This document shows, piece after piece, positions 1 through 6,797 of a stretch of DNA of 6,808 bases (positions are counted from its first letter, which is position 1; the number at the start of each line of letters is the position of its first letter). Under the pieces are notes generated by a model. The model was not told where the DNA came from, did not search any database, and saw only the letters and a list, made by a program, of their open reading frames with translations. The stretch comes from Zeimonas sp036675585. GTDB lineage: Bacteria; Pseudomonadota; Gammaproteobacteria; Burkholderiales; Burkholderiaceae_E. Made by a program: the position numbers and the translations under genes. The stretch is from NCBI GenBank assembly GCA_036675585.1, contig JAKFES010000122.1:1-6808 (forward strand), in the 5' to 3' direction.

Positions 1-2223
1 GAAAACCAGAAACCGGGAACGCCGCAAAGCGTGTGGGGGATCAACGGCCCGACCACGGCCATCGAGGGCTTCGCCACCGATATCAGCGTCGACCAGGGCC
101 AGACCATCGACTTCAAGGTCAATACCGTTGCGAGCGACTACCGCATCGACATCTACCGGATGGGGTATTACCAGGGCAACGGCGCGCGCTACGTCACCAC
201 GATCGAGCCCACGTCGATCACCCGGCAGCCGGCGCCGATCGAGGGCCCCGACGGACTGACCGATGCGGGCAACTGGAGCGTCTCCGCGTCGTGGAACGTT
301 CCGACCGACGCCGTGTCGGGCGTCTACGTCGCGCATCTGGTGCGCGAGGACGGCACGCTCGGCGAGAACCACATGTATTTCGTGGTGCGCGACGACGACG
401 GCCGCTCCGAGATGCTGTTCCAGACCGCCGACACGACCTGGCAGGCGTACAACCTGTGGGGCGGCGAGAACTTCTACACCGGCACACCCGCGTCGCCGAC
501 GCAGGCGCACAAGATCAGCTACAACCGCCCGTTCGGGTCGGCGACGAACTCGGTCAACGTGCCGCTGTTCGACGCCGAGTATCCGATGATCCGCTGGCTC
601 GAGGCCAACGGATACAACGTCAGCTACACGACCGGCGTCGATACCGATCGCAGGGGCCAGGAACTGCTCGAACACGAGGCGTTCCTGTCCGTCGGGCACG
701 ACGAATACTGGTCGGGCCAGCAACGCGCCAACATCCAGGCCGCACGCGATGCCGGTGTGCATCTGGCGTTCTTCAGCGGCAACGAGGTCTACTGGAAGAC
801 GCGCTGGGAGGACGACCACCGCACGCTCGTCAGCTACAAGGAAACCTGGTCGAACGGCAAGATCGATCCGAGCCCCGAGTGGACCGGAACCTGGCGCGAT
901 CCGCGTTTCAGTCCGCCGAGCGATGGCGGACGGCCGGAGAATCAACTGACCGGCACGATCTTCCAGGTCGATTCGTACCGGCTGGACACGATCCAGGTTC
1001 CGGCCGCCGACGGCAAGATGCGCTTCTGGCGCGACACCAGCGTCGCCAATCTGGCGGCCGGGCAGACCGCGTCGCTGACCCCGAACGTGCTCGGCTACGA
1101 ATGGGACGAAGATCGCGACAACGGTTTTCGCCCCGAAGGCTCGATCCGGCTGTCGACGACCAACCTCGGCGTGACGCAATATCTGCTCGATTACGGCAAC
1201 ACGACGGGGCCGGGCGACGCGACCCACAACCTGACGATGTATCGCGCGCCGAGCGGGGCGATCGTGTTCGGCGCCGGCACGACGCGCTGGACCTGGGGGC
1301 TCGACAGCGATCACATCAACGAGCCTTCGGTCGTCGATCCGCGCATGCAGCAGGCGACGGTCAATCTGTTCGCCGACATGGGCATCCAGCCCGATTCGAT
1401 CCAGTCCAACCTGGCGCGCGCGACGGCGTCGACCGATACGGTCGCTCCCGTTTCGTCGATCTCGACGCCGACCTCGGGTGACCCCGTCCGGGCCGGGCAG
1501 ACGGTGACGATCACGGGCACGGCCTCCGACACCGGCGGTCGGGTCGGCGGCGTCGAGATATCGGTCGACAACGGCGCCAGTTGGCACCCGGCGACGGGCC
1601 GGGAGAACTGGACCTACGACTGGCGCCCGTCGGCGCCCGGGTCGATCGCGATCGCGGCGCGCGCGATCGACGACAGCCTGAACGTGCAGCCATCGCCCGC
1701 GAGCGTGACGGTCGCCGTGCAGGAAGTCGCCGAACCCTGGAGCCTGTTCGCTTCCACCGACGTCCCGGCGCTGGTCAACGTCAACGATCCGAACCCGGTC
1801 GAGCTCGGCGTGCAGTTCCGCTCCGACATCGACGCCGTCGTCACCGCCGTGCGGTTCTACAAGGGCTCGCAGGACACGGGTGCGCACGTGGGGAGCGTGT
1901 GGACGGCGACCGGTGCCCGGCTGGCGACCACCAATTTCACCGGCGAAACGGCGAGCGGCTGGCAGCAGGCCGATTTCGCCACGCCGGTCCCGGTGCAGGC
2001 GGGCCAGACCTACGTCGCTTCGTACCACACGCCGACGGGCTTCTATTCGGCGGACACCGGCTACTTCGCGTCGCAGGGCATCGACGTCGGACCCTTGCAC
2101 GCACCCGCCAGCCCGCTCGTCGAGGGCGGCAACGGCGTGTATGTGTACGGCGCGAGCGCGTTCCCCACCAACACGTGGAACGCCTCGAACTACTGGGTCG
2201 ACGTCGTGCTCGCCAGCGCCTGA
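1..2223 (+). CDS. N,N-dimethylformamidase beta-subunit-like / Ig-like / DUF4082 protein, 5' partial
   Basis: The frame is open from base 1 to a TGA at 2221-2223, so 740 residues are visible and the true start lies upstream. The GTG at 31 is internal: the codons before it (ENQKPGTPQSVWG) already match the family. Residues 1 to about 475 resemble the C-terminal domain of the N,N-dimethylformamidase large subunit, with the motifs TWQAYNLWGG (Y150) and VGHDEYW (H233, E235). Residues about 480-575 form an Ig-like beta domain (APVSSIS, TITGTASD, VEISVDNGASW). Residues about 578-740 are a DUF4082 domain (EPWSLFAS, AVRFYKG, then NTWNASNYWVDVVL at the end). Dimethylformamidase hydrolyses a small amide with a mononuclear iron centre; the substrate of this multidomain branch is unknown. 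The beta-sandwich domains and few cysteines suggest an exported or surface protein, but the signal peptide region is outside the window. Domain assignment is fairly sure; function is not. Confidence 0.88.
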   Translation, partial: ENQKPGTPQSVWGINGPTTAIEGFATDISVDQGQTIDFKVNTVASDYRIDIYRMGYYQGNGARYVTTIEPTSITRQPAPIEGPDGLTDAGNWSVSASWNVPTDAVSGVYVAHLVREDGTLGENHMYFVVRDDDGRSEMLFQTADTTWQAYNLWGGENFYTGTPASPTQAHKISYNRPFGSATNSVNVPLFDAEYPMIRWLEANGYNVSYTTGVDTDRRGQELLEHEAFLSVGHDEYWSGQQRANIQAARDAGVHLAFFSGNEVYWKTRWEDDHRTLVSYKETWSNGKIDPSPEWTGTWRDPRFSPPSDGGRPENQLTGTIFQVDSYRLDTIQVPAADGKMRFWRDTSVANLAAGQTASLTPNVLGYEWDEDRDNGFRPEGSIRLSTTNLGVTQYLLDYGNTTGPGDATHNLTMYRAPSGAIVFGAGTTRWTWGLDSDHINEPSVVDPRMQQATVNLFADMGIQPDSIQSNLARATASTDTVAPVSSISTPTSGDPVRAGQTVTITGTASDTGGRVGGVEISVDNGASWHPATGRENWTYDWRPSAPGSIAIAARAIDDSLNVQPSPASVTVAVQEVAEPWSLFASTDVPALVNVNDPNPVELGVQFRSDIDAVVTAVRFYKGSQDTGAHVGSVWTATGARLATTNFTGETASGWQQADFATPVPVQAGQTYVASYHTPTGFYSADTGYFASQGIDVGPLHAPASPLVEGGNGVYVYGASAFPTNTWNASNYWVDVVLASA

Positions 2224-2275
2224 GCGGCGCGTTTCTTGCGGACTCGTCAATGAGCCCCGCGTCGCACCGGACGCA

Positions 2276-2297
2276 CGGCGGCCCGTTGTTGCCGCCG
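2276..2297 (+). terminator. weak GC-rich hairpin downstream of the DUF4082 gene
   Basis: A perfect 7-bp inverted repeat, CGGCGGC (2276-2282) with GCCGCCG (2291-2297), encloses an 8-base loop 53 bases after the stop codon of the upstream gene. No T-tract follows, so it is not a standard intrinsic terminator. In DNA this GC-rich the repeat could arise by chance. It is the only plausible hairpin noticed in the 158-base gap at 2224-2381. No convincing -35/-10 pair for the decarboxylase was found in that gap; the best -10-like string, TTTACT at 2333-2338, has no -35 at the right distance. Confidence 0.25.
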
Positions 2298-2370
2298 CGC
2301 CGCGCCCCGCAGCCCGAGGGGTCCGGTTGTGCTTTACTTGCGGCCTCGGTTCGTGCGTCGCGATCTCCGC

Positions 2371-2375
2371 AAGGT
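2371..2375 (+). promoter_or_regulatory. ribosome binding site of the decarboxylase gene
   Basis: AAGGT, a short match to the Shine-Dalgarno consensus, ends 6 bases before the ATG at 2382. It helps decide the start, because the reading frame stays open far upstream and holds another in-frame ATG at 2250. Starting at 2250 would add 44 residues without family resemblance. Confidence 0.5.
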
Positions 2376-2381
2376 CAATCA

Positions 2382-4628
2382 ATGAAGTTTCGTTTCCCGA
2401 TCATCATCATCGACGAGGACTGGAAAGCAGATTCCGCCAGCGGCCTGGGCATCCGCGCGCTGGCCAAGGCGATCGAGGAGCAGAGCTGGGAAGTCGTCGG
2501 CGGGTTCACGTACACCGACGTGACGATGGTCGCGAACCAGGCGGCGCGCGCTTCGGCATTCATCGTCTCGATCGATGACGAAGAGCTGACCGAGAACGTG
2601 AACGGCGAGCCGGCGGCGGTCACCGAGCTGCGCAAGTTCATCGCCGAGACGCGCCGGCGCAATGCCGACATCCCGATCTTCCTGTTCGGCGAGACGCGCA
2701 CTTCGCAGCACATCCCGAACGCGGTGCTCAAGGAGCTGCACGGCTTCATCCACATGTTCGAGGACACGCCGGAGTTCGTCGCGCGCTACATCATCCGCGA
2801 GGCGACGAACTACCTGAACTCGCTCGCGCCGCCGTTCTTCAAGGCGCTCGTCGCCTACGCGCACGACGGATCGTATTCGTGGCACTGCCCCGGGCATTCG
2901 GGCGGCGTGGCGTTCCTGAAGAGCCCGGTCGGGCAGATGTTCCACCAGTTCTTCGGCGAGAACATGCTGCGCGCCGACGTGTGCAACGCGGTCGACGAGC
3001 TCGGCCAGCTGCTCGACCACACCGGGCCGGTGGCCGCTTCGGAGCGCAACGCGGCGCGCATCTTCAATACCGATCATCTGTTCTTCGTGACCAACGGCAC
3101 GTCGACGTCGAACAAGATCGTCTGGCACGCGACGGTGGGCAACAACGACGTCGTGCTGGTCGACCGCAATTGCCACAAGTCGATCCTGCACGCGATCACG
3201 ATGACCGGAACGATTCCGATCTTCCTGCAGCCGACGCGCAATCACCTGGGGATCATCGGGCCGATCCCGCTCGAGGAGTTCGACCCGGCGAACATCCAGC
3301 GCAAGATCGACGCCAATCCGCTGATCGCCGACAAGAGCGCGCGCCCGCGCGTGATGACGATCACGCAGTCGACCTACGACGGCGTGATGTACAACGTGGA
3401 GACGATCAAGCGCACGCTCGGCAACTACATCGAGAACCTGCATTTCGATGAAGCGTGGCTGCCGCACGCGGCGTTCCACCCGTTCTATCACGAGTTCCAC
3501 GCGATCGGCCCCGACCGTCCGCGCAGCCCCGAATCGACGATCTTCTCGACGCAGTCCACGCACAAGCTGCTCGCCGGCCTGTCGCAGGCCTCGCAGATCC
3601 TCGTGCAGGATCCGGTGAACCGCCAGCTCGACCGGCATCGTTTCAACGAAGCGTTCCTGATGCACACGTCGACGAGCCCGCAGTACGCGATCATCGCTTC
3701 GTGCGACGTCGCGGCGGCGATGATGGAGCCGCCCGGCGGCACCGCGCTGGTCGAGGAATCGATCTTCGAGTCGCTCGAGTTCCGTCGCGCGATGCGCAAG
3801 GTCGACGACGAGTTCGGCGACGACTGGTGGTTCAAGGTCTGGGGCCCGAAAGACCTCGCCGAGACCGGGATCGGACCGCGCGAGAACTGGTACCTGCACT
3901 CGGACGATCCCTGGCACGGCTTCGGCCGGCTCGCGTCGCAGTTCACGATGCTCGACCCGATCAAGGCGACGATCGTCACGCCCGGGCTCGACATGGACGG
4001 CCATTTCGCGCCGTCGGGGATTCCCGCGTCGATCGTCACCAAGTACCTGGCCGAGCATGGAGTCGTCGTCGAGAAGACCGGCCTGTACTCGTTCTTCGTG
4101 ATGTTCACCATCGGCATCACGAAGGGGCGCTGGAACACGCTCGTCACCGAGCTGCAGCAGTTCAAGACCGACTACGACACGAACCAGCCGTTGTGGCGCG
4201 TGATGCCCGAGTTCGTGCAGGCGTACCCGGCCTACGAGCGCGTCGGGCTGCGCGATCTCGCGTCGCAGATCCACGAGCAGTATCGCCGCTACGGGATCGC
4301 GCGCGTCACGACCGAGATGTACCTGTCGAACATGCAGCCGGCGATGCGTCCGTCGGAGGCGTTCGAGTGCCTGGCGCACCGGCGCATCGACCGCGTTCCG
4401 ATCGACGAACTCGAAGGGCGCATCACGACGATGCTCGTCACCCCGTATCCGCCGGGCATTCCGCTGCTCATTCCGGGCGAGCGCTTCAACCGGCCGATCG
4501 TCGATTACCTGAAGTTCGCGCGCGACTTCAACGCGCGCTTCCCCGGCTTCGAGACCGACGTGCACGGCCTCGTCGTCGAGCCCGAGGCCGGGCTGCTGCG
4601 CTATTACGTCGACTGCGTGAAGGTCTGA
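2382..4628 (+). CDS. Orn/Lys/Arg decarboxylase, PLP-dependent, probably LdcA-type lysine decarboxylase
   Basis: This 748-residue enzyme decarboxylates a basic amino acid, most likely lysine to cadaverine, in the cytoplasm. Residues 1 to about 145 form the response-regulator-like wing domain (FPIIIIDEDW), which drives oligomer assembly in the family. The PLP core follows: SYSWHCPGHSGG, NGTSTSNK (phosphate-binding S241/T242), RNCHKS with H265 stacking on the cofactor, HFDEAW with D356 contacting the pyridine nitrogen, and STQSTHK with the Schiff-base lysine K395. The C-terminal domain holds PYPPGIPLLIPGERF and ends FETDVHGLVVEP...YVDCVKV. Length and motifs (GENMLRAD, EKTGLYSF, GITKGRWNTLVTEL) resemble Pseudomonas aeruginosa LdcA (about 751 residues) as I remember it, more than E. 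coli AdiA or SpeC. Arginine or ornithine remain possible substrates. No antiporter gene lies beside it in the window, which argues against an acid-resistance cassette. All catalytic residues are present. Confidence 0.95.
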   Translation: MKFRFPIIIIDEDWKADSASGLGIRALAKAIEEQSWEVVGGFTYTDVTMVANQAARASAFIVSIDDEELTENVNGEPAAVTELRKFIAETRRRNADIPIFLFGETRTSQHIPNAVLKELHGFIHMFEDTPEFVARYIIREATNYLNSLAPPFFKALVAYAHDGSYSWHCPGHSGGVAFLKSPVGQMFHQFFGENMLRADVCNAVDELGQLLDHTGPVAASERNAARIFNTDHLFFVTNGTSTSNKIVWHATVGNNDVVLVDRNCHKSILHAITMTGTIPIFLQPTRNHLGIIGPIPLEEFDPANIQRKIDANPLIADKSARPRVMTITQSTYDGVMYNVETIKRTLGNYIENLHFDEAWLPHAAFHPFYHEFHAIGPDRPRSPESTIFSTQSTHKLLAGLSQASQILVQDPVNRQLDRHRFNEAFLMHTSTSPQYAIIASCDVAAAMMEPPGGTALVEESIFESLEFRRAMRKVDDEFGDDWWFKVWGPKDLAETGIGPRENWYLHSDDPWHGFGRLASQFTMLDPIKATIVTPGLDMDGHFAPSGIPASIVTKYLAEHGVVVEKTGLYSFFVMFTIGITKGRWNTLVTELQQFKTDYDTNQPLWRVMPEFVQAYPAYERVGLRDLASQIHEQYRRYGIARVTTEMYLSNMQPAMRPSEAFECLAHRRIDRVPIDELEGRITTMLVTPYPPGIPLLIPGERFNRPIVDYLKFARDFNARFPGFETDVHGLVVEPEAGLLRYYVDCVKV

Positions 4629-4631
4629 TCA
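4626..4631. other. abutting convergent stop codons in one palindrome
   Basis: The six bases TGATCA contain the plus-strand TGA that ends the decarboxylase (4626-4628) and, on the other strand, the TGA that ends the RDD gene (4629-4631). The two genes therefore meet tail to tail with zero spacer. Any terminator for one must lie inside the coding sequence of the other, so the two messages probably overlap at their 3' ends. Confidence 0.9.
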
Positions 4632-5132
4632 GACGTCGACCGAGCGCAGCGCGGGCGACGGGTCGACGCGCGCCAGGCGCGTGCCGGCGATCACGTCGTG
4701 CAGCGCGCGTCGGTCGCGGTCGAACAGCGTCCAGCCGTACGGCACGAAGAGCAGCCCGTACAGCGATGCGTGCACGAAGTGCCCGGCCGCCAGCGCGCCG
4801 ATCGCCAGCGCCGCGGCGGCGGCGAAGCGGGCAAAGGCGCGCCACGGCGACAGCTCGCCGCCGTCGCGCGTTTGCAGTTGCAGCGACATCGTCTTCATCG
4901 GCAGCGAGCGCCGCCCCCGGCTCCAGAACCCGGTGAAATACAGCGCGAGCACCGCGAGCGTGAACCACTGGAACGCGGTGCGCAGCGCGCCCGGGTGGCC
5001 GCGGAACTGCGTGAGCGCCGAGAACGCGTAGTCGGCGAACCAGACGACGCCGAACAGGATGATCGCCTCGTAGGTGAAGCCCATCAGCCGGCGCCACGGA
5101 TCGGCCGCCGGTGCGAGCGGCTGCGCGCGCAT
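4629..5132 (-). CDS. RDD family inner-membrane protein
   Basis: This is a 167-residue integral membrane protein of the RDD family, whose biochemical role is mostly unknown; some members are linked to ion transport or envelope homeostasis. Hydrophobic segments lie at about residues 18-40, 54-70, 101-120 and 122-136. Family landmarks are the N-terminal PWRRLMGFTYEAIILFG, the middle SLPMKTMSLQLQTRDG and the C-terminal RDRRALHDVIAGTRL with the HD-x(3)-GTRL pattern. The first conserved acidic residue is Glu (YEAI) instead of Asp, which I recall as common in betaproteobacterial members. The ATG (5132-5130) shares its A with the TGA of the gene upstream (TGATG), and only a weak GGAT precedes it, so translation is probably coupled. 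It is the last gene of the four-gene operon. A later start at Met17 is possible but would lose the conserved arginines. Confidence 0.88.
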   Translation of the reverse strand: MRAQPLAPAADPWRRLMGFTYEAIILFGVVWFADYAFSALTQFRGHPGALRTAFQWFTLAVLALYFTGFWSRGRRSLPMKTMSLQLQTRDGGELSPWRAFARFAAAAALAIGALAAGHFVHASLYGLLFVPYGWTLFDRDRRALHDVIAGTRLARVDPSPALRSVDV

Positions 5133-5734
5133 CAGTAGTAGATCCGGCGCCGGCGTTCGGCGGGCCGCTTGCGGTTGCGCTCGACGATGTCGGAGAGCGG
5201 CTGCGCCGCTTCCTTCGCCAGCCCGGTGCGCGCGCCCGCGTGGCGCGCGGCGGTATTGCTGGTCGATCCGCTGGTGCGCAGCACCGAGCGCTGCTCGGGC
5301 GTCAGCTCGCGGTAGCGCTCCCACTGTGCCTGGCGTTTCTCGGGCGACAGGCGCTTGGCGATCCGGTAGTTCTGCCGCGCCTGCCGGCGCTGCTCCGGCG
5401 TGAGCTCGGCCCATTCGCGCACGCGGCGGGCGGCGCGCTCGCGCGCTTCGTCGGACATGCGGGGAACGCGGTCGGCGAGGGCGACCCAGCTGCGCTTCTC
5501 GGTGGCCGACCAGCCGTTCCACTGCTCGGCGAACGGCTCGAGCACGGTGCGCTGCCCGGCCGTGAGCTCGCTCCACAGCGGCTGCACGAGCGGCAGCAGC
5601 GACGCGCGCTTCGGCGGCGCGTCGTCGGCGGCGAGAAGCGGCTTCGGGCCCGCCAGCACGGCGAGCGCGACCAGCACGGCGAACAGCAGCCGCTGCCGGG
5701 CCGTGCGGGCACCGGGGGCGAACGAACCGGTCAT
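5132..5734 (-). CDS. DUF3106 family protein, exported, with LTPEQR repeats
   Basis: This 200-residue protein matches the DUF3106 pattern; the function of the family is unknown. The N-terminus has a basic stretch (RTARQR), a hydrophobic core (LLFAVLVALAVLAG) and a likely signal peptidase site near residues 35-36 (KPLLAADD), so it should be periplasmic. Residues 54-150 are charged, helix-prone and repetitive, built around LTAGQR, LTPEQR and LSPEKR. The C-terminus is very basic (RNRKRPAERRRRIYY), which could bind phosphate-rich surfaces or nucleic acid if it were not exported. The start codon overlaps the stop of the DUF3619 gene as ATGA (5731-5734), with no Shine-Dalgarno sequence, so it is probably translated by coupling. 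Its place between a putative anti-sigma factor and a membrane protein suggests a part in envelope sensing; this is inference from position and topology only. Confidence 0.85.
   Translation of the reverse strand: MTGSFAPGARTARQRLLFAVLVALAVLAGPKPLLAADDAPPKRASLLPLVQPLWSELTAGQRTVLEPFAEQWNGWSATEKRSWVALADRVPRMSDEARERAARRVREWAELTPEQRRQARQNYRIAKRLSPEKRQAQWERYRELTPEQRSVLRTSGSTSNTAARHAGARTGLAKEAAQPLSDIVERNRKRPAERRRRIYY
5285..5575 (-). repeat. 18-residue periodic repeat inside the DUF3106 protein
   Basis: Six units of the form [L/W/M]-[T/S]-x-x-x-[R/K] start at residues 57 (LTAGQR), 75 (WSATEK), 93 (MSDEAR), 111 (LTPEQR), 129 (LSPEKR) and 144 (LTPEQR). The first five are spaced exactly 18 residues apart and the last by 15. 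The position three residues before each unit is usually aromatic (W54, W72, W108, Y141). The pattern fits a run of helices each capped by a Ser/Thr-Pro turn. It is visible at the protein level; the DNA units are not close copies. Confidence 0.7.
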
Positions 5735-6159
5735 GGCTCGGTGACCCGTTGCTGTTGCGATACGTTCTGCAGGTAGACGCCGAAACCGCGGTCGGCGTAG
5801 GCGGAGATCGGCACGTCGTCGGTGAGCATCGCCGCATCGAGCTCGGCGAGATCGTCGGCGCGCTGCTGCGTCTGCCACGCGGCGATGCCGACGAGGCCGG
5901 CGCCGAGCACGACGATCGGCACGACGACGGCCGCCAGGCGCCACCACAGGCGCGGTGCGCGCGCGGCGGGGTCGGCGTCGCGGCGGCGTTCGAGGCGCGC
6001 TGCGATCGGCGTCGCGCGCCGGGCCCGTTCGGCAGCGGACGCGCACGCGACGGCGGCGGCGCGCGCCCGAGCCAGGCGATGCGTGATGCGGACCGGCAGG
6101 CGCTCGGTCGATTCGTCGAGCGCACGGCGCACGAAGCGGGCGAAGTCTCGTTCGTTCAT
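5731..6159 (-). CDS. DUF3619 family single-pass membrane protein, putative anti-sigma factor
   Basis: This 142-residue protein fits DUF3619, a family of unknown function found mainly in Betaproteobacteria. It has a long basic N-terminal half (MNERDFARFVRRALDES, then many Arg/Ala), one hydrophobic segment at about residues 73-95 (WWRLAAVVVPIVVLGAG) and a short acidic C-terminal part with the family-like LTDDVPISAYADRGF. The positive N-terminus predicts an N-in, C-out topology. Its start overlaps the stop of the sigma gene as ATGA (6156-6159), the arrangement expected of a sigma/anti-sigma pair. It has no HxxxCxxC zinc anti-sigma motif; the only cysteine is C39. The anti-sigma role is therefore inferred from position and topology, not from recognised sequence. 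It might instead be a membrane scaffold for the downstream products. Confidence 0.85.
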   Translation of the reverse strand: MNERDFARFVRRALDESTERLPVRITHRLARARAAAVACASAAERARRATPIAARLERRRDADPAARAPRLWWRLAAVVVPIVVLGAGLVGIAAWQTQQRADDLAELDAAMLTDDVPISAYADRGFGVYLQNVSQQQRVTEP

Positions 6160-6719
6160 GGGGTGATTCCGCGGGCGGCCAGGGCCTCGGCGAGGGCATG
6201 CGCTGCGCGCGAACAATGCGTCTTCACGCTTCCTTCCGAACAGCCCATTGCGAGCGCCGTCTCGGCAACGTTCAGATCCTCCCAGTAACGCAGCAGGAAG
6301 GCCTCCCGTTGACGGCGCGGCAGCCGGGCGATCTCTTCGTCGAGAATCGATCGCAGCTGCGCACGCTCGACCGAGCCGGCGGTCTCGTCGGCGCCGTCGT
6401 GCCGATCGAGCATCTCGAGCACGTCGGCTTCGCCCTGTTCGTGCCCCTCGTCGCTCTGCAGCGACGACAGCGGCGTCGTCCACAGGTTGCGCACGCGCTG
6501 GCGGCGGAAGTGATCGGTGATCACGTTCTGCAGGATCCGATGGAACAGCATCGGCAGCTCGTCGGCCGGGCGTTCGGCGTAGCGGCTGGCCAGCCGCAGC
6601 ATCGCGTCCTGCACGATGTCGAGCGCCGCGTCGGTGTCGCGCACGGCGTAGAACGACTGCTTGAACGCCCGCCGCTCGATTCCGGCGAGGAAATCGGACA
6701 ACTGCTGGCGGCTGGCCAT
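6156..6719 (-). CDS. ECF-type RNA polymerase sigma factor
   Basis: This 187-residue protein is an extracytoplasmic-function (sigma-70 family) sigma factor that would direct RNA polymerase to a set of stress promoters. Region 2 covers about residues 11-78, with DIVQDAMLRL (core-binding 2.2) and LFHRILQNVITDHFRRQRVR (2.3-2.4, promoter melting and -10 contact). A charged linker covers 79-120. Region 4 covers about 121-176, with LPRRQREAFLLRYWEDLN and the helix-turn-helix NVAETALAMGCSEGSVKTHCSRA for -35 recognition. Length is normal and there are no extra C-terminal domains. The ATG at 6719-6717 is the first in frame; no clear Shine-Dalgarno sequence precedes it. It is the first gene of a four-gene, fully overlapping operon. 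It is RpoE-like in a broad sense, but the next gene is not a recognisable RseA, so I give no symbol. Confidence 0.93.
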   Translation of the reverse strand: MASRQQLSDFLAGIERRAFKQSFYAVRDTDAALDIVQDAMLRLASRYAERPADELPMLFHRILQNVITDHFRRQRVRNLWTTPLSSLQSDEGHEQGEADVLEMLDRHDGADETAGSVERAQLRSILDEEIARLPRRQREAFLLRYWEDLNVAETALAMGCSEGSVKTHCSRAAHALAEALAARGITP

Positions 6720-6788
6720 TCGGACGGGCTGGGAGCAGGGAAAGGCGGCTGGAACGGGCGATGTTCTGCAAGGCGAAAGACGCTGCGC

Positions 6789-6797
6789 ATGCTAGCA
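6789..6797 (-). promoter_or_regulatory. candidate extended -10 promoter element of the sigma operon
   Basis: On the minus strand the bases read TGCTAGCAT, which matches the extended -10 pattern TGnTATAAT at six of eight defined positions. It would give a leader of roughly 60 bases before the sigma ATG. Any -35 would fall beyond the window edge and cannot be examined. The site sits in overlapping palindromes (TGCGCA 6784-6789, GCATGC 6787-6792, GCTAGC 6791-6796), so it could serve either direction. The rest of 6720-6808 shows no gene. Confidence 0.35.

Noticed and set aside
33..1481. A 482-codon open frame in another plus-strand frame over the DUF4082 gene
   Set aside because: The translation is Arg-rich low-complexity sequence with no family resemblance, while the overlapping frame has clear domains.
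2250..2381. Upstream in-frame ATG at 2250 as the start of the decarboxylase
   Set aside because: The added 44 residues do not resemble the family, whose N-terminus fits the start at 2382 (MKFRFPIIIIDED), and a ribosome binding site precedes 2382.
2379..4565. A 728-codon open frame on the minus strand lying almost entirely over the decarboxylase gene
   Set aside because: It mirrors a well-conserved enzyme gene, is rich in Arg/Ala/Val/Asp with no recognisable domain, and is explained by strong GC bias at third positions.
1..4628. A functional link between the amidase-like protein and the decarboxylase because both touch amine chemistry
   Set aside because: They are separated by 158 bases, the amidase substrate is unknown and probably extracellular, and nothing in the sequence connects them.
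4666..4682. Inverted repeat ACGCGC/GCGCGT with a 5-base loop just after the decarboxylase stop, as a possible terminator
   Set aside because: It lies inside the RDD coding sequence, has only six pairs, no T-tract, and is expected by chance in such GC-rich DNA.
6751..6767. GGAAC...GTTCT near the sigma start as an autoregulated ECF promoter
   Set aside because: GGAAC resembles an ECF -35 element but no suitable -10 sits at the right distance on either strand, and the inverted repeat is only four pairs.
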